From an uncultured Opitutales bacterium (GTDB lineage: Bacteria > Verrucomicrobiota > Verrucomicrobiia > Opitutales > Intestinicryptomonadaceae), in contig URAJ01000019.1 of assembly GCA_900545715.1 (NCBI GenBank), forward strand, positions 1-42,577: a stretch of DNA of 42,577 nt, written 5' to 3'. This document shows positions 33,865-42,474 of the stretch, in pieces (position 1 is the first letter of the stretch; the number at the start of each line of letters is the position of its first letter). The notes beneath the pieces are model-generated. The model searched no databases. It saw nothing but the letters and a program-made list of their open reading frames with translations, and was not told where the DNA came from. Made by a program: the position numbers and the translations under genes.

Positions 33865-34678
33865 AGTCTATTGGGCGGAGCCTTTCGCCTTTGTGCCCCA
33901 GTCTGGGAATGCAGTTTATCAGAGCCTTGGTGTATGGGTGCTGTGGATTGTGCAAGACGTCGCGGCACTTGCCTGTCTCGACTATCTCGCCCCTGAACAT
34001 TACGATTACCCGCTCGCAAAGCTCGGAAATTATACCAAAGTTGTGGGTGATTAGCAGAATCGCCATCTTGCGCCTTTTGCGAATCTGCACAAGAAGGTCT
34101 ATTACCTGCTTTTGAATGGTGACGTCGAGCGCTGTGGTGGGCTCGTCCGCAACGAGCAATTTCGGCCTGCATGCGAGAGCCATCGCAATCATTGCGCGTT
34201 GAAGCATTCCGCCGGACATCTCGTACGGATAGGAGCGCGCGCGCAACGCGGCGTCGCGGATTCCGACCTCCGCGAGGGAGTCCGCCACCGTCTTTTCAAC
34301 GTCCGTGCCTTTGGGCGAGTGCAGCCTCACCGCCTCCGCAATTTGCGAGCCCACTGTAAAAAGCGGGTTGAACGATGTTGAGGGCTCTTGAAATATGTAG
34401 GCTATCTCTCCGCCGCGCGCTTTTCTGAGCTCGGCGCCAGTCATCTCGCCCACGTTTTTGCCGCCGCACAAGATCTTGCCGGATACGGAGCATATGGGCG
34501 GCGGAGGGAGAAGCCGCATCAAGCTCATGGCTGTCACGCTCTTGCCCGAGCCGCTTTCGCCTACTATCGCCACGCTCTCGCCGTCGTCTATTTTAAAGCT
34601 GATTCCCTTTACGGCGTCCGTGTGCCCGCGCCGCGAGTCGAAGCTTATTTTGAGATTTTCAACTTCCAGCAGGCTCAT
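33851..34678 (-). CDS. oppD: Oligopeptide ABC transporter ATPase OppD, short form
   Basis: This is the second ATPase of the peptide importer. The 275-residue product has Walker A GESGSGKSV (40-48), signature SGGM (155-158) and Walker B D178-E179, then HDL-equivalent ITHNFGII. It stops shortly after HPYTKALINCIPRLG; the cysteine-containing C-terminal region that binds a [4Fe-4S] cluster in many OppD/DppD proteins is absent. ATG at 34678 overlaps the stop of the upstream ATPase gene (ATGA); the longer open frame is shadow sequence. Confidence 0.93.
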   Translation of the reverse strand: MSLLEVENLKISFDSRRGHTDAVKGISFKIDDGESVAIVGESGSGKSVTAMSLMRLLPPPPICSVSGKILCGGKNVGEMTGAELRKARGGEIAYIFQEPSTSFNPLFTVGSQIAEAVRLHSPKGTDVEKTVADSLAEVGIRDAALRARSYPYEMSGGMLQRAMIAMALACRPKLLVADEPTTALDVTIQKQVIDLLVQIRKRRKMAILLITHNFGIISELCERVIVMFRGEIVETGKCRDVLHNPQHPYTKALINCIPRLGHKGERLRPIDYAKL

Positions 34679-35100
34679 TGCGCGCCGCCTCCGCCGGCAA
34701 TTTTGCGCTTCATGGAAAGTATGTTTTTGCCGTTTTCGCGGCGGTATGAGACGTCGTCCATATACTCTTTGACAAGGAAAATTCCCAAACCTCCCACGGA
34801 GCGCGAATATACGTCGGCTTTCAGGTCGGGCGGAGGGACCTGTTTTAGCGGGTTGAACGGCTGCGCGCTGTCGGAAACTTCGGCGACAATTTTGCCTCCC
34901 GCCGCAGAGAGGGAAACCTCTATTTTTTTGTCGGGGGAAAGCCCGCATCCGTATATCGCGCTGTTTGAAAAAACTTCTTCAAGGCACAGATTCAGCGCGA
35001 AAACGGAATCGGCGTCTATGCGGTTTTCGGCGCAAAAGGCGTCGGCGTCGGTGCGCAAGGCGTCGAGCGAATCGAGCACTGCTGGATAGGCTTTTCTCAT
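34675..35100 (-). CDS. RsbW-like ATP-binding protein (anti-sigma / serine kinase type)
   Basis: The 141-residue product is a stand-alone GHKL ATPase domain like RsbW/SpoIIAB, which bind a sigma factor or phosphorylate a STAS-domain antagonist. The N box is NLCLEEVFSNSAIYG (E41/E42, N46), the G1 motif is VSDSAQPFNP (D77), and the G2 motif is GGLGIFLVKEYMDD (103-116). It overlaps oppD by ATGA and starts 1 nt after the phosphatase gene, so the pair is probably one signalling module. No STAS protein or sigma factor is found in the window, so the target is unknown. Confidence 0.88.
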   Translation of the reverse strand: MRKAYPAVLDSLDALRTDADAFCAENRIDADSVFALNLCLEEVFSNSAIYGCGLSPDKKIEVSLSAAGGKIVAEVSDSAQPFNPLKQVPPPDLKADVYSRSVGGLGIFLVKEYMDDVSYRRENGKNILSMKRKIAGGGGAQ

Positions 35101-35101
35101 C

Positions 35102-36298
35102 TCACTTAAAAATTATTTCGCATAGGGAAAAATCGTCCTCAAAGGAGTCGTTCCTCTGGATATCCTTGGAAAATGCCATCATGCTTTCCACTTTCGAAAG
35201 CCCTGCGCGGGCGGGCTTTGGTATTTCAGCGACAAATTCGTCCAAAGACATCGTGTGGCCGTCCGGCTTTTCAACCTCGTACACGCCGTCGCTGAATACG
35301 TACAGCTTGGAGCAGCGCTCCACTTTTACTTTGTCGCTGCGGAAGTTCATCGGAGTCATTCCTCCGATAATAAATCCGTTTGTCGTCAGCCGCCGAACAT
35401 TTCCGCCTGAGACGAGAATCGCCGGAGGGTGGCCGCCCGATGCGTATGAGAGCTCGCGCGAGGACTTGTCGTAAACGCCGTACCACAGGGTGAAATACAT
35501 TCCGTTTTGCCGTTCCATCTCGAATGCGTTGTTTAGCGCGGACAAAACTTGGTCGGGCTTGCCGAAATCAACGTCCGAGAGCGTGCGCGACCTCAGCGCA
35601 TTCATCGCCGAAACCGACAGCAACGCGGCTCCGACCCCGTGCCCGCACACGTCCAGCAAATAGACGGCAAATTTGTCGGAGTCTATCCACCCGTAGCCGA
35701 AGCAGTCGCCGCCGAGCTCCGTTGAACTCTTGAAAATCCAGTCTGACGATAGGTCAGAGGTGTCTATTTTTTCGGGGAGGAGGCTCGTCACGTAATTCTC
35801 GGCTTCGTCAAGCTCCTTTTTTAGCGCAATCTGGCTTTGCTGGAGCTTGTTCATGGCGTCGTTTCTCTCGCACAGCGTTGTGTATGCGCGGGAGTGGTAG
35901 CGTATTCGCGCGAGGACTTCAAGCTTGTCCGGGAATTTGACCATGTAGTCGTTTGCGCCGTTTTCAAATGCGCGGTATTTTATGTCTGGCTCCTCCTTCG
36001 AGGATAGAACGACGAGGGGAATGTCGCGCGTGTCGGGGCAGGCTCGGAAAAATTTTACGAGGGTCAGCCCGTCAACTTCCGGCATAATCAAATCCTGCAA
36101 AATTACAGTTGGCTTGACTTCCTTTGCGGCGTCTATGGCCTTTGACGGATTGGGGCAATAATATAAGCTTATGTCGGGCTGGTCGGCGAGCAGGCGCTTC
36201 ATTGCTTCCGCTATGATTTTTTGGTCGTCAACAAGCAGAACGCGCGCTTTCGCCTTCTCCTCTTGCAGGGCGCCCGATAGATGTGATATGTCCGTCAT
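35102..36298 (-). CDS. Response-regulator receiver fused to PP2C (SpoIIE/RsbU) phosphatase
   Basis: The 398-residue product has an N-terminal receiver (about 18-135) with acidic pair D24-D25, phospho-acceptor D69 in LQDLIMPEVDG, S99/S100 and K121, followed by a helical linker (about 140-170) and a PP2C-type SpoIIE domain (about 185-397). Metal ligands are recognisable: GGD at 196-198, DVCGHG at 216-221, SDGVYE around D337, and DDFSL at 388-392. The expected role is to remove phosphate from a STAS anti-anti-sigma factor when the receiver is phosphorylated. No sensor kinase is adjacent. It is the first gene of the minus-strand operon. Confidence 0.92.
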   Translation of the reverse strand: MTDISHLSGALQEEKAKARVLLVDDQKIIAEAMKRLLADQPDISLYYCPNPSKAIDAAKEVKPTVILQDLIMPEVDGLTLVKFFRACPDTRDIPLVVLSSKEEPDIKYRAFENGANDYMVKFPDKLEVLARIRYHSRAYTTLCERNDAMNKLQQSQIALKKELDEAENYVTSLLPEKIDTSDLSSDWIFKSSTELGGDCFGYGWIDSDKFAVYLLDVCGHGVGAALLSVSAMNALRSRTLSDVDFGKPDQVLSALNNAFEMERQNGMYFTLWYGVYDKSSRELSYASGGHPPAILVSGGNVRRLTTNGFIIGGMTPMNFRSDKVKVERCSKLYVFSDGVYEVEKPDGHTMSLDEFVAEIPKPARAGLSKVESMMAFSKDIQRNDSFEDDFSLCEIIFK

Positions 36299-36876
36299 TG
36301 CGTCGAATATATTTTTTTACGCGGGCCGAATGCAACCCTTATTTTATATAATACTATGATATCGGCTTTTTTCCATGAGAGTTTGCAGGCGCAAGAATTT
36401 TATTTCTGCAAAGGCTTGCGGATTGCTGCAAGTATGAGCCGAAAAACTATGCGCTGGGCCGGAGGGGTGTTGCGCCGGGTTCTCGCCGGCAATCCATATT
36501 TTGCAAAAGATATTTGAAAGCGATGTGCTTATCCTAAAAATTTAGCAGTTTTTTAATTTAACAATCAGTGTTTATTGTAGTTTGGCGGCGGGTTGCATTG
36601 ACTTGGGGGTTGCGGGCGCGGCTTTCGGCTGTTTTAACGCTTTGCGCCGTGCGGCAATCGCGGCGCGCCGATGGGTAATGGGTAGTTTAACTAAGCTTTG
36701 CGGCTGTATTTTTTTTGTCCAAAAAAGAAGCAACCGCGCGGCGTAACTTGCGTGCAAAATGCCATAAAAAATCCCCGTCGAAAATTTTTTGGCGGGGAAT
36801 AATATAGACAAAGGTTTGCGAATATAAAGCCGTCTATTCGGAAAAATATGCAGCCTGAGATTTTCCGAAGCGGAAA
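36299..36876. other. Intergenic region between the signalling operon and the cyclophilin gene
   Basis: No gene is convincing. A TATAAA-like -10 (minus strand, 36348-36343) lies about 45 nt ahead of the receiver-phosphatase start, and no clear -35 or Shine-Dalgarno is seen. The right part contains the cyclophilin terminator. Confidence 0.45.
36766..36799 (-). terminator. Terminator after ilvB-cyclophilin unit
   Basis: On the minus strand TCCCCG (36798-36793) pairs with CGGGGA (36777-36772) around a 15-nt loop, and six T follow. It is 78 nt after the cyclophilin stop at 36877 and ends that unit. Confidence 0.75.
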
Positions 36877-37356
36877 TTATTCGACCGTCGCCGACTCAAT
36901 TTTTTGGGGCTTGACGGGCTTGTCCATGAATCCTGTGGGAGTGTTTTCTATCTTTCTAACAACGTCCATTCCCTCGATGACTTCGCCGAATATAGTGTGG
37001 TGCATGTGAAGCCACGGTGTGGGGACGGTTGTTATGAAGAACTGGCTGCCGTTTGTTCCCGGACCGGCGTTTGCCATTGCCAAAAGCCCAGGGCGGTCGA
37101 ACGCCACGTCCGGAGAGCACTCGTCCTCAAACGGCTTGCCCCACACGGATTGCCCGCCGCAACCAGAACCTGTCGGGTCGCCGCCCTGAATCATAAAGTC
37201 CTTTATTACGCGGTGGAAAGTTATGCCGTCGTAATACCCGCTGCTTGCGAGCTTTTTGAAGTTTTCGCACGCTTTGGGCGCTACTTCGGGAAACAACTTT
37301 ATTTTTATGTCTCCGCAGTTCGTGTGAAGGGTTACTATATTTTTATTTTCTGGCAT
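36877..37356 (-). CDS. Cyclophilin-type peptidyl-prolyl cis-trans isomerase
   Basis: The enzyme speeds proline isomerisation during folding. The 159-residue product is a compact single cyclophilin domain with FHRVIKDFMIQGGDPTGSG, MANAGPGTNGSQFFIT and a final HTIFGEVIEGMDVV. The loop usually written PTPHLDGKH reads PTPWLHMHH here. No signal peptide is present, so it should be cytoplasmic. ATG at 37356 is favoured over a longer frame because it fits the family N-terminus; it begins 2 nt after the ilvB stop, so the two genes are co-transcribed. Confidence 0.94.
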   Translation of the reverse strand: MPENKNIVTLHTNCGDIKIKLFPEVAPKACENFKKLASSGYYDGITFHRVIKDFMIQGGDPTGSGCGGQSVWGKPFEDECSPDVAFDRPGLLAMANAGPGTNGSQFFITTVPTPWLHMHHTIFGEVIEGMDVVRKIENTPTGFMDKPVKPQKIESATVE

Positions 37357-37358
37357 GG

Positions 37359-39170
37359 TTATTTCTTTATGTCGCAGGTTGGAGCGTTCGGGCAGCTGGA
37401 GCATTCGACGATTATTTCGTCGGCCGACTTGCCCGGGGGAATGAACGGCAGAACGTGCTCGTCGTGCTCGACAATCACTTCCAAAAGATACGGCTTGTCG
37501 GACTTTAACATTCTGTCAATCGCGGCGGGAAGCTCGGATTTCTTCCATACCCTTTCGCAAGCCCAATCGTACCCTTCGGCTATTTTGCAATAGTCGGGAT
37601 ATATCGCATCGATATTTTCGGGGCCGCCCATATTGTTCGGGTCGCGCGACAAAACAGTGTTTCCGCGCGTTCCGCCGTAGAGCATATCCTCCCACTGCAT
37701 GACCATTCCGAGGAATTGGTTATTCAGAATCATCGCCTTCACGGGAATGTTTTCCATTACCGCCGTGGCCATTTCCTGAATGTTCATCTGGAATGAGCCG
37801 TCGCCGTCGATATCGACAACTTTCGCTTTCGGGTTGGCGACTTTTACGCCTATTGCCGCCGGCAACCCGAAGCCCATTGTGCCCGCGCCGAGAGAGCTGA
37901 TAAACTGGCGCGGCTTGGAGAATATGAAGTTTTGCGGAGTCCACATCTGGTGCTGGCCTACGCCGGTGGTGACGATTACGTCGCCTTTTGAGACTCTGTA
38001 AAGTTCCGCTATCGCCTCTTGCGAGGTTATATTTTTGCGGTTATGGCGCCCGAAGGGGTAGGGGTGGACTTTCTTCCACTGGGATATTTGCCCAATCCAT
38101 TCCGAGAAGTCCGGCTTTTTGGACAATTTTTTAGCGGCGGCCAAAAGCTTGTCGAGGGCTGCGCCAACTTCGGAGCACACACTCAGGTCAACCTTTACGT
38201 TTTTGTTTTGCTCTGAAATATCGATATCCAGGTGTATTATCTTTGCGTTTGGCGCAAATTTTGAGACAACGCCCGTTATTCTGTCGTCGAAGCGCGTGCC
38301 GAGAGCGATGAGCAGGTCGGATTCAAGCACGGCCCTGTTGCCGACATACGTTCCGTGCATTCCAAACCAGTATAGGTTTTTCTTTTCCATCGGATCGACG
38401 CAGCCGATGCCCATGAGAGTCGTAGCGACGGGTATTCCGAGTATTTTTGAGAATTCGTCGAGCTTTTTTGACGAGCCTGAAGATATGATTCCGCCGCCGG
38501 CGTAGATTACGGGCTTTTTTGATGCGGAAATCATGGAAATAATTTTGGAGATGTCGGCGTCGGAGGCGACGGAAACCGGCTTAATACCTGGGAGGTCCGG
38601 CTTGGCGTCGAAGTCCGGGACGAACACTTTTTGTTGGACGTCCTTGGGAATGTCGATGACAACCGGGCCGGGCCTGCCGCTTTTCGCAATTAAAAACGCC
38701 TCTTTAATAATACGCGGCAAATCCTCCGCATTGAGGACGAGATAGCTGTGCTTTACGACGGGCAGTGTCATTCCGAATACGTCAGTTTCCTGAAATGCGC
38801 TTTTGCCGATGAGCGACTGGAAAACCTGTCCGGTGATTGCGACCATGGGAATGCTGTCCATGAACGCGTCGGAAATTGTGGTGAGAAGGTTCATTGCGCC
38901 GGGGCCGCTGGTTGCCATGCATACGCCGACCTTGCCGGTGGAGCGAGCGTATCCGTGGGCCATAAAACCGCCGCCCTGTTCGTGCCTGGGGAGAATCACG
39001 CGGATTTTCTTAGAGCGCGTAAAGGCGTTGTGGAGATCGATTGAAGAACCGCCCGGATATGCAAAGACAATGTCTACCCCTTCGTTTTCGAGGCAGCGCA
39101 CTACGACGTCGGCGCCCTTCATCGCGGCGGGGTTAACGGTTTTTTTTGATGTCTTTGTCTTTACTTTCAT
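37359..39170 (-). CDS. ilvB: Acetolactate synthase, large subunit (IlvB)
   Basis: The enzyme joins two pyruvates, or pyruvate and 2-ketobutyrate, using thiamine diphosphate, the first common step to valine, leucine and isoleucine. In the 603-residue product the ThDP-activating glutamate is E64 in [16 protein letters not shown] and the phrase AFQETDV follow, and the metal/ThDP motif is GDGSFQMN with NNQFLGMV. The sequence style is like plant and cyanobacterial enzymes. The last 14 residues form a C-x2-C-x5-C tail (C590, C593, C599) that is unusual. The regulatory subunit gene ilvN is not adjacent. A start at M17 is possible. Confidence 0.94.
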   Translation of the reverse strand: MKVKTKTSKKTVNPAAMKGADVVVRCLENEGVDIVFAYPGGSSIDLHNAFTRSKKIRVILPRHEQGGGFMAHGYARSTGKVGVCMATSGPGAMNLLTTISDAFMDSIPMVAITGQVFQSLIGKSAFQETDVFGMTLPVVKHSYLVLNAEDLPRIIKEAFLIAKSGRPGPVVIDIPKDVQQKVFVPDFDAKPDLPGIKPVSVASDADISKIISMISASKKPVIYAGGGIISSGSSKKLDEFSKILGIPVATTLMGIGCVDPMEKKNLYWFGMHGTYVGNRAVLESDLLIALGTRFDDRITGVVSKFAPNAKIIHLDIDISEQNKNVKVDLSVCSEVGAALDKLLAAAKKLSKKPDFSEWIGQISQWKKVHPYPFGRHNRKNITSQEAIAELYRVSKGDVIVTTGVGQHQMWTPQNFIFSKPRQFISSLGAGTMGFGLPAAIGVKVANPKAKVVDIDGDGSFQMNIQEMATAVMENIPVKAMILNNQFLGMVMQWEDMLYGGTRGNTVLSRDPNNMGGPENIDAIYPDYCKIAEGYDWACERVWKKSELPAAIDRMLKSDKPYLLEVIVEHDEHVLPFIPPGKSADEIIVECSSCPNAPTCDIKK

Positions 39171-39378
39171 ATATAGGCTTTGTTTGTTTTAGGTATGGGC
39201 GGCGTCTTCAAGAAGGCGTTTGGCCCCATTAAAATTAGCTTACTTTACGAGCATTGCGCATTTCTTCAACCATTTTTTTGCGGCGTTTTTTTGAAAAAAT
39301 TAAAAAAAAGCTGGAAAATGCCGCCGATATCTTATTTGATTTAAACATCAACAAGAAGAATATCCCAATCAAACCATT

Positions 39379-39398
39379 CCGAAAAATACGTTTTTCGG
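39379..39398. repeat. Perfect 8-bp inverted repeat upstream of the TPR gene
   Basis: CCGAAAAA and TTTTTCGG are separated by TACG. The element ends 25 nt before the proposed ATG of the TPR gene in the 253-bp region divergent from ilvB. It could be an operator or a 5'-UTR hairpin; a terminator is less likely as nothing on the plus strand precedes it. Confidence 0.6.
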
Positions 39399-39423
39399 TA
39401 AAGATTTGCAATCCCTGTATAAG

Positions 39424-42400
39424 ATGAGATTTAGAACCCGACTTATAAAAATAATAACGGCGGCCTGCGCGCCGGCGGTATTGCCGGCCGCGGCCCTCGC
39501 CCAAGACGCGGCGGAGGTAAAACAAATGGGAACGACCGTCTTGAAGGACCAGGCGATGGAGCTGGTGAACGCCAAGAGGTATCTCGAAGCGCGTCCGTAC
39601 ATGGTAGAGCTCGTGACGAGAATTTCCGATTCCGACGACGCCAACCTGAAAAAACAGCTTGAAGACCTATATTTCTTCATGGCGTACAGCTATGTGCAAG
39701 AGTACGACGCCACGAGGGACGACAAGCTCCTGGACAAGGCGATAGGCTTTTTCGACAAAGTAATAAAGGAATTCCCCGGCGGGAAAATGGCCAACAACGC
39801 GATAGAGGTTGAGGCGAGTTGCTACGCGGCGCGCGGGGATCTCGTAAAGGCTGCAACCTGCCGCGAGCGCCTTCTTGAGCCGCCCTATTCCAATGGTTTG
39901 AGCAACGCCAAGCGCTACGAAATTATAAAGAAGATAGCGGATTTGTTGTTTACCGCGCAAAAGTGGCAGGAAGGGGAAAAATGGTTCAAATTGAAGCTCG
40001 AAGGAGCGAAAGACCCCGAAGATAAGGTTTCAGCCGCATCGGCTTTGATCCAGACTGCAACGAATCTGAAAAAGTTCGACGACCTCAAACAGTATCTTAA
40101 ATACATGTCCCTAGACACGGTTTCGCGCAGCGATCTCGGCCTGAATATGGCTCTGCTAAACGCGGGCGACAAGCTCGTTGAGCAAAAGCGCTACAGCGAG
40201 GCTTCCGCGCTTTATTCGATGGTTTTCGGCCGCGATAAAATCCTAAAAAACCTGACTTCCTATGTTGATAAGACAAAAAAGCGCGTAGAAATCCTAAAAC
40301 GCATAAACCCGACAAACCCGCAAATAACGGAGCTCGACAACAAAGTTAAGTCCATCGAATACGCAATTAACAAAATAAACGACGACGTCGTGGACTATAC
40401 GGCGGATTTGATGCTAAGAGCGTCCCGCAACTATATGCTAACAAACCGCGACTACGAGAGCTTCTGGTCGTACATGCAGCTGCTCGATCCCAAGTTTAGG
40501 GAGCATCCCGCGCGCGAAGACTTCTTTTACGCTGCGATAATCGGCGCCTACAAGATAGGCAAAAACGAGGAAATGTACAAACTCTGCCTTGAATATTTGA
40601 AGGATTTCCCGGACGGGCAGTACTACAACGACGCGCAGTTGCGAATCGCGCAATATTGGCTCGGCAAGAAAAACTATCCGGAATTTTTCAAGGTCGCAAA
40701 GGCTTTCGTTGAGGAATATCCGGACGAATCCCCGTATTCAAACGACCTCGTATTCTTGATGGGGCGTACATGGCTCGAAAATAGCGAGTACAAGGAGCTG
40801 ATAAAAACCTATTCGCAATATGTTGAAGACTTTGAGGATTCGAGCATATCCGACGGCCTGCTATACTGGCTCGGCATGGGCTATATGGCCGACGGCGACT
40901 TCAAAAATGCAGGAAGGGTATTCGGCGAGATTACCGAAAATTATCCGATAAGCCCCTATGCGGAGGACGCCGGATACCGCAACGGCGTGGCTCTCTTCGG
41001 GATAGGCGACTTCCCGAAAGCGCGCGAGGCCCTTACAAACTTCATAGAATCGTATCCCGACAGTGCTTTGCGCGGCGAAGTGGAATACTTCCTCGGCGAC
41101 ATCTACGCAAACTCGATGGCAGTCAAGGAAGCTATCGAACACTACATGAACGTCGAAAAGTACACGAAGAACCAGAGTATTATAGACAACGCCTACACGC
41201 AGGCCGCGAAGCTGCTCATGGCGGACGAAAAATACGAGGATGTCGTAAAACTAATGGATAAATACCTGTCTACATTTAAGAAAGACGGTATCCCCTCGAC
41301 GATAAATTCGCACAAGGCTCTCGCGCTTGAAAAGCTTGGTTTGCCCGCCGACGCGCTTGAAATATACCGCAGCGCAATCGACAAATACGGCGACAACCCA
41401 AAAGACGACGGCGTCGATAAGATGATACTCGACTACGACCGCCTCCGCAATGCGAACTACGACATGCTAAACGCCACCGTTGCGTTTATCGAAAAATTGA
41501 TGAGCGACAGGGAGCTCTTATATAATATGGTGGAGGTGCCCGCGCAAAGGTACAGGTACTTCATGGCCAACCCGAAGATAGACAAGCGAATATACAACAG
41601 CTTCAAGCACGACACTTCTTTCGGCCCGAATCTTTACAACGACAAGTCCAACATAAAAGCGCTTCTTGAAAAATACAAGGGTCAGCTTGCAAAATACCCC
41701 CAGAAGGCTGAGGACTTCTTTAAGGATCTTCTCAAAAAGGCCGAGTCCGAAAAGCGCGACACGCTCGCATTCAGGCTAATGATGGGGCTCGACTCCATCG
41801 GAAAGCCGATTCAGGTTGCAAAGATGTTCGACGAGAAAGACATTAAAAAGGCTTCTGTCAGAACCCTCGCATGGATAGGCAAAATAAACGAGAAGTTCGC
41901 CCCCGAACAGGCGCGCAAGGCTTTTAACGAGGCAAAAGCGCGCGATGAATACGACTATCTGATAGACGTATTATTCGCGGAGGCGGCTCTCGAAACGCGC
42001 CAGACTAACTGGGACAAGGTCTTGGCAATTTACACTCAAATAGAGGAGGATTTCCCGTCGGATCCCCGCGCGGCGGAGGCGGCTCTAAAAAAGGCCGATA
42101 CGCTCATGGCTCTCGGCAAACGCCAAGAGGCGTCTGAGAAATACGAGGAAATACTTAAATCGCCAAGTTGGCGCGGCGAATCGTACGCTGAGGCGCTGTT
42201 CAAGCTTGGCAATATCGCCCGCGACGCAAAAGATTCAAATAAGGCGATAATGTATTATGAAAGATGTTTCCTCGGCTATGCCAACTGCTACAACTGGACC
42301 GGCAAAGCGGTAATTCAGGCCGCCAAGGTTCTCGCCGCAGAGGGCAAGCGGGACGAAGGAAGGGCTATTTGCAAAGAGTTTGTGGGGAACGAGGAAAACA

Positions 42401-42450
42401 AGAAATCTCCCGACTACGAAGAAGTCAAACAGCTCGAGCTTACAATATAA
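39424..42450 (+). CDS. Large exported TPR protein
   Basis: The 1008-residue product has a Sec signal peptide (MRFRTRLIKIITAACAPAVL, cleavage after ALA at 24-26) and is otherwise an alpha-solenoid of tetratricopeptide-like helix pairs, for example YPDSALRGEVEYFLGDIYAN and DFPSDPRAAEAALKKADTLM. It is periplasmic or outer-membrane associated, in the manner of BamD/YbgF-type repeat proteins. ATG at 39424 is preferred over a TTG at 39406, since it gives a clean signal peptide. The next exported gene begins 24 nt after its stop. In PVC bacteria such TPR genes often precede ExbB/TolQ-ExbD genes; that role is inference. Confidence 0.82.
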   Translation: MRFRTRLIKIITAACAPAVLPAAALAQDAAEVKQMGTTVLKDQAMELVNAKRYLEARPYMVELVTRISDSDDANLKKQLEDLYFFMAYSYVQEYDATRDDKLLDKAIGFFDKVIKEFPGGKMANNAIEVEASCYAARGDLVKAATCRERLLEPPYSNGLSNAKRYEIIKKIADLLFTAQKWQEGEKWFKLKLEGAKDPEDKVSAASALIQTATNLKKFDDLKQYLKYMSLDTVSRSDLGLNMALLNAGDKLVEQKRYSEASALYSMVFGRDKILKNLTSYVDKTKKRVEILKRINPTNPQITELDNKVKSIEYAINKINDDVVDYTADLMLRASRNYMLTNRDYESFWSYMQLLDPKFREHPAREDFFYAAIIGAYKIGKNEEMYKLCLEYLKDFPDGQYYNDAQLRIAQYWLGKKNYPEFFKVAKAFVEEYPDESPYSNDLVFLMGRTWLENSEYKELIKTYSQYVEDFEDSSISDGLLYWLGMGYMADGDFKNAGRVFGEITENYPISPYAEDAGYRNGVALFGIGDFPKAREALTNFIESYPDSALRGEVEYFLGDIYANSMAVKEAIEHYMNVEKYTKNQSIIDNAYTQAAKLLMADEKYEDVVKLMDKYLSTFKKDGIPSTINSHKALALEKLGLPADALEIYRSAIDKYGDNPKDDGVDKMILDYDRLRNANYDMLNATVAFIEKLMSDRELLYNMVEVPAQRYRYFMANPKIDKRIYNSFKHDTSFGPNLYNDKSNIKALLEKYKGQLAKYPQKAEDFFKDLLKKAESEKRDTLAFRLMMGLDSIGKPIQVAKMFDEKDIKKASVRTLAWIGKINEKFAPEQARKAFNEAKARDEYDYLIDVLFAEAALETRQTNWDKVLAIYTQIEEDFPSDPRAAEAALKKADTLMALGKRQEASEKYEEILKSPSWRGESYAEALFKLGNIARDAKDSNKAIMYYERCFLGYANCYNWTGKAVIQAAKVLAAEGKRDEGRAICKEFVGNEENKKSPDYEEVKQLELTI

Positions 42451-42474
42451 AACCCATTTTCCCCAAGGATTGAT

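Noticed and set aside
36572..36811. 79-codon minus-strand reading frame with a basic, alanine-rich C-terminus
   Set aside because: Its start lies inside the cyclophilin terminator hairpin, it has no ribosome site, and no family was recognised.
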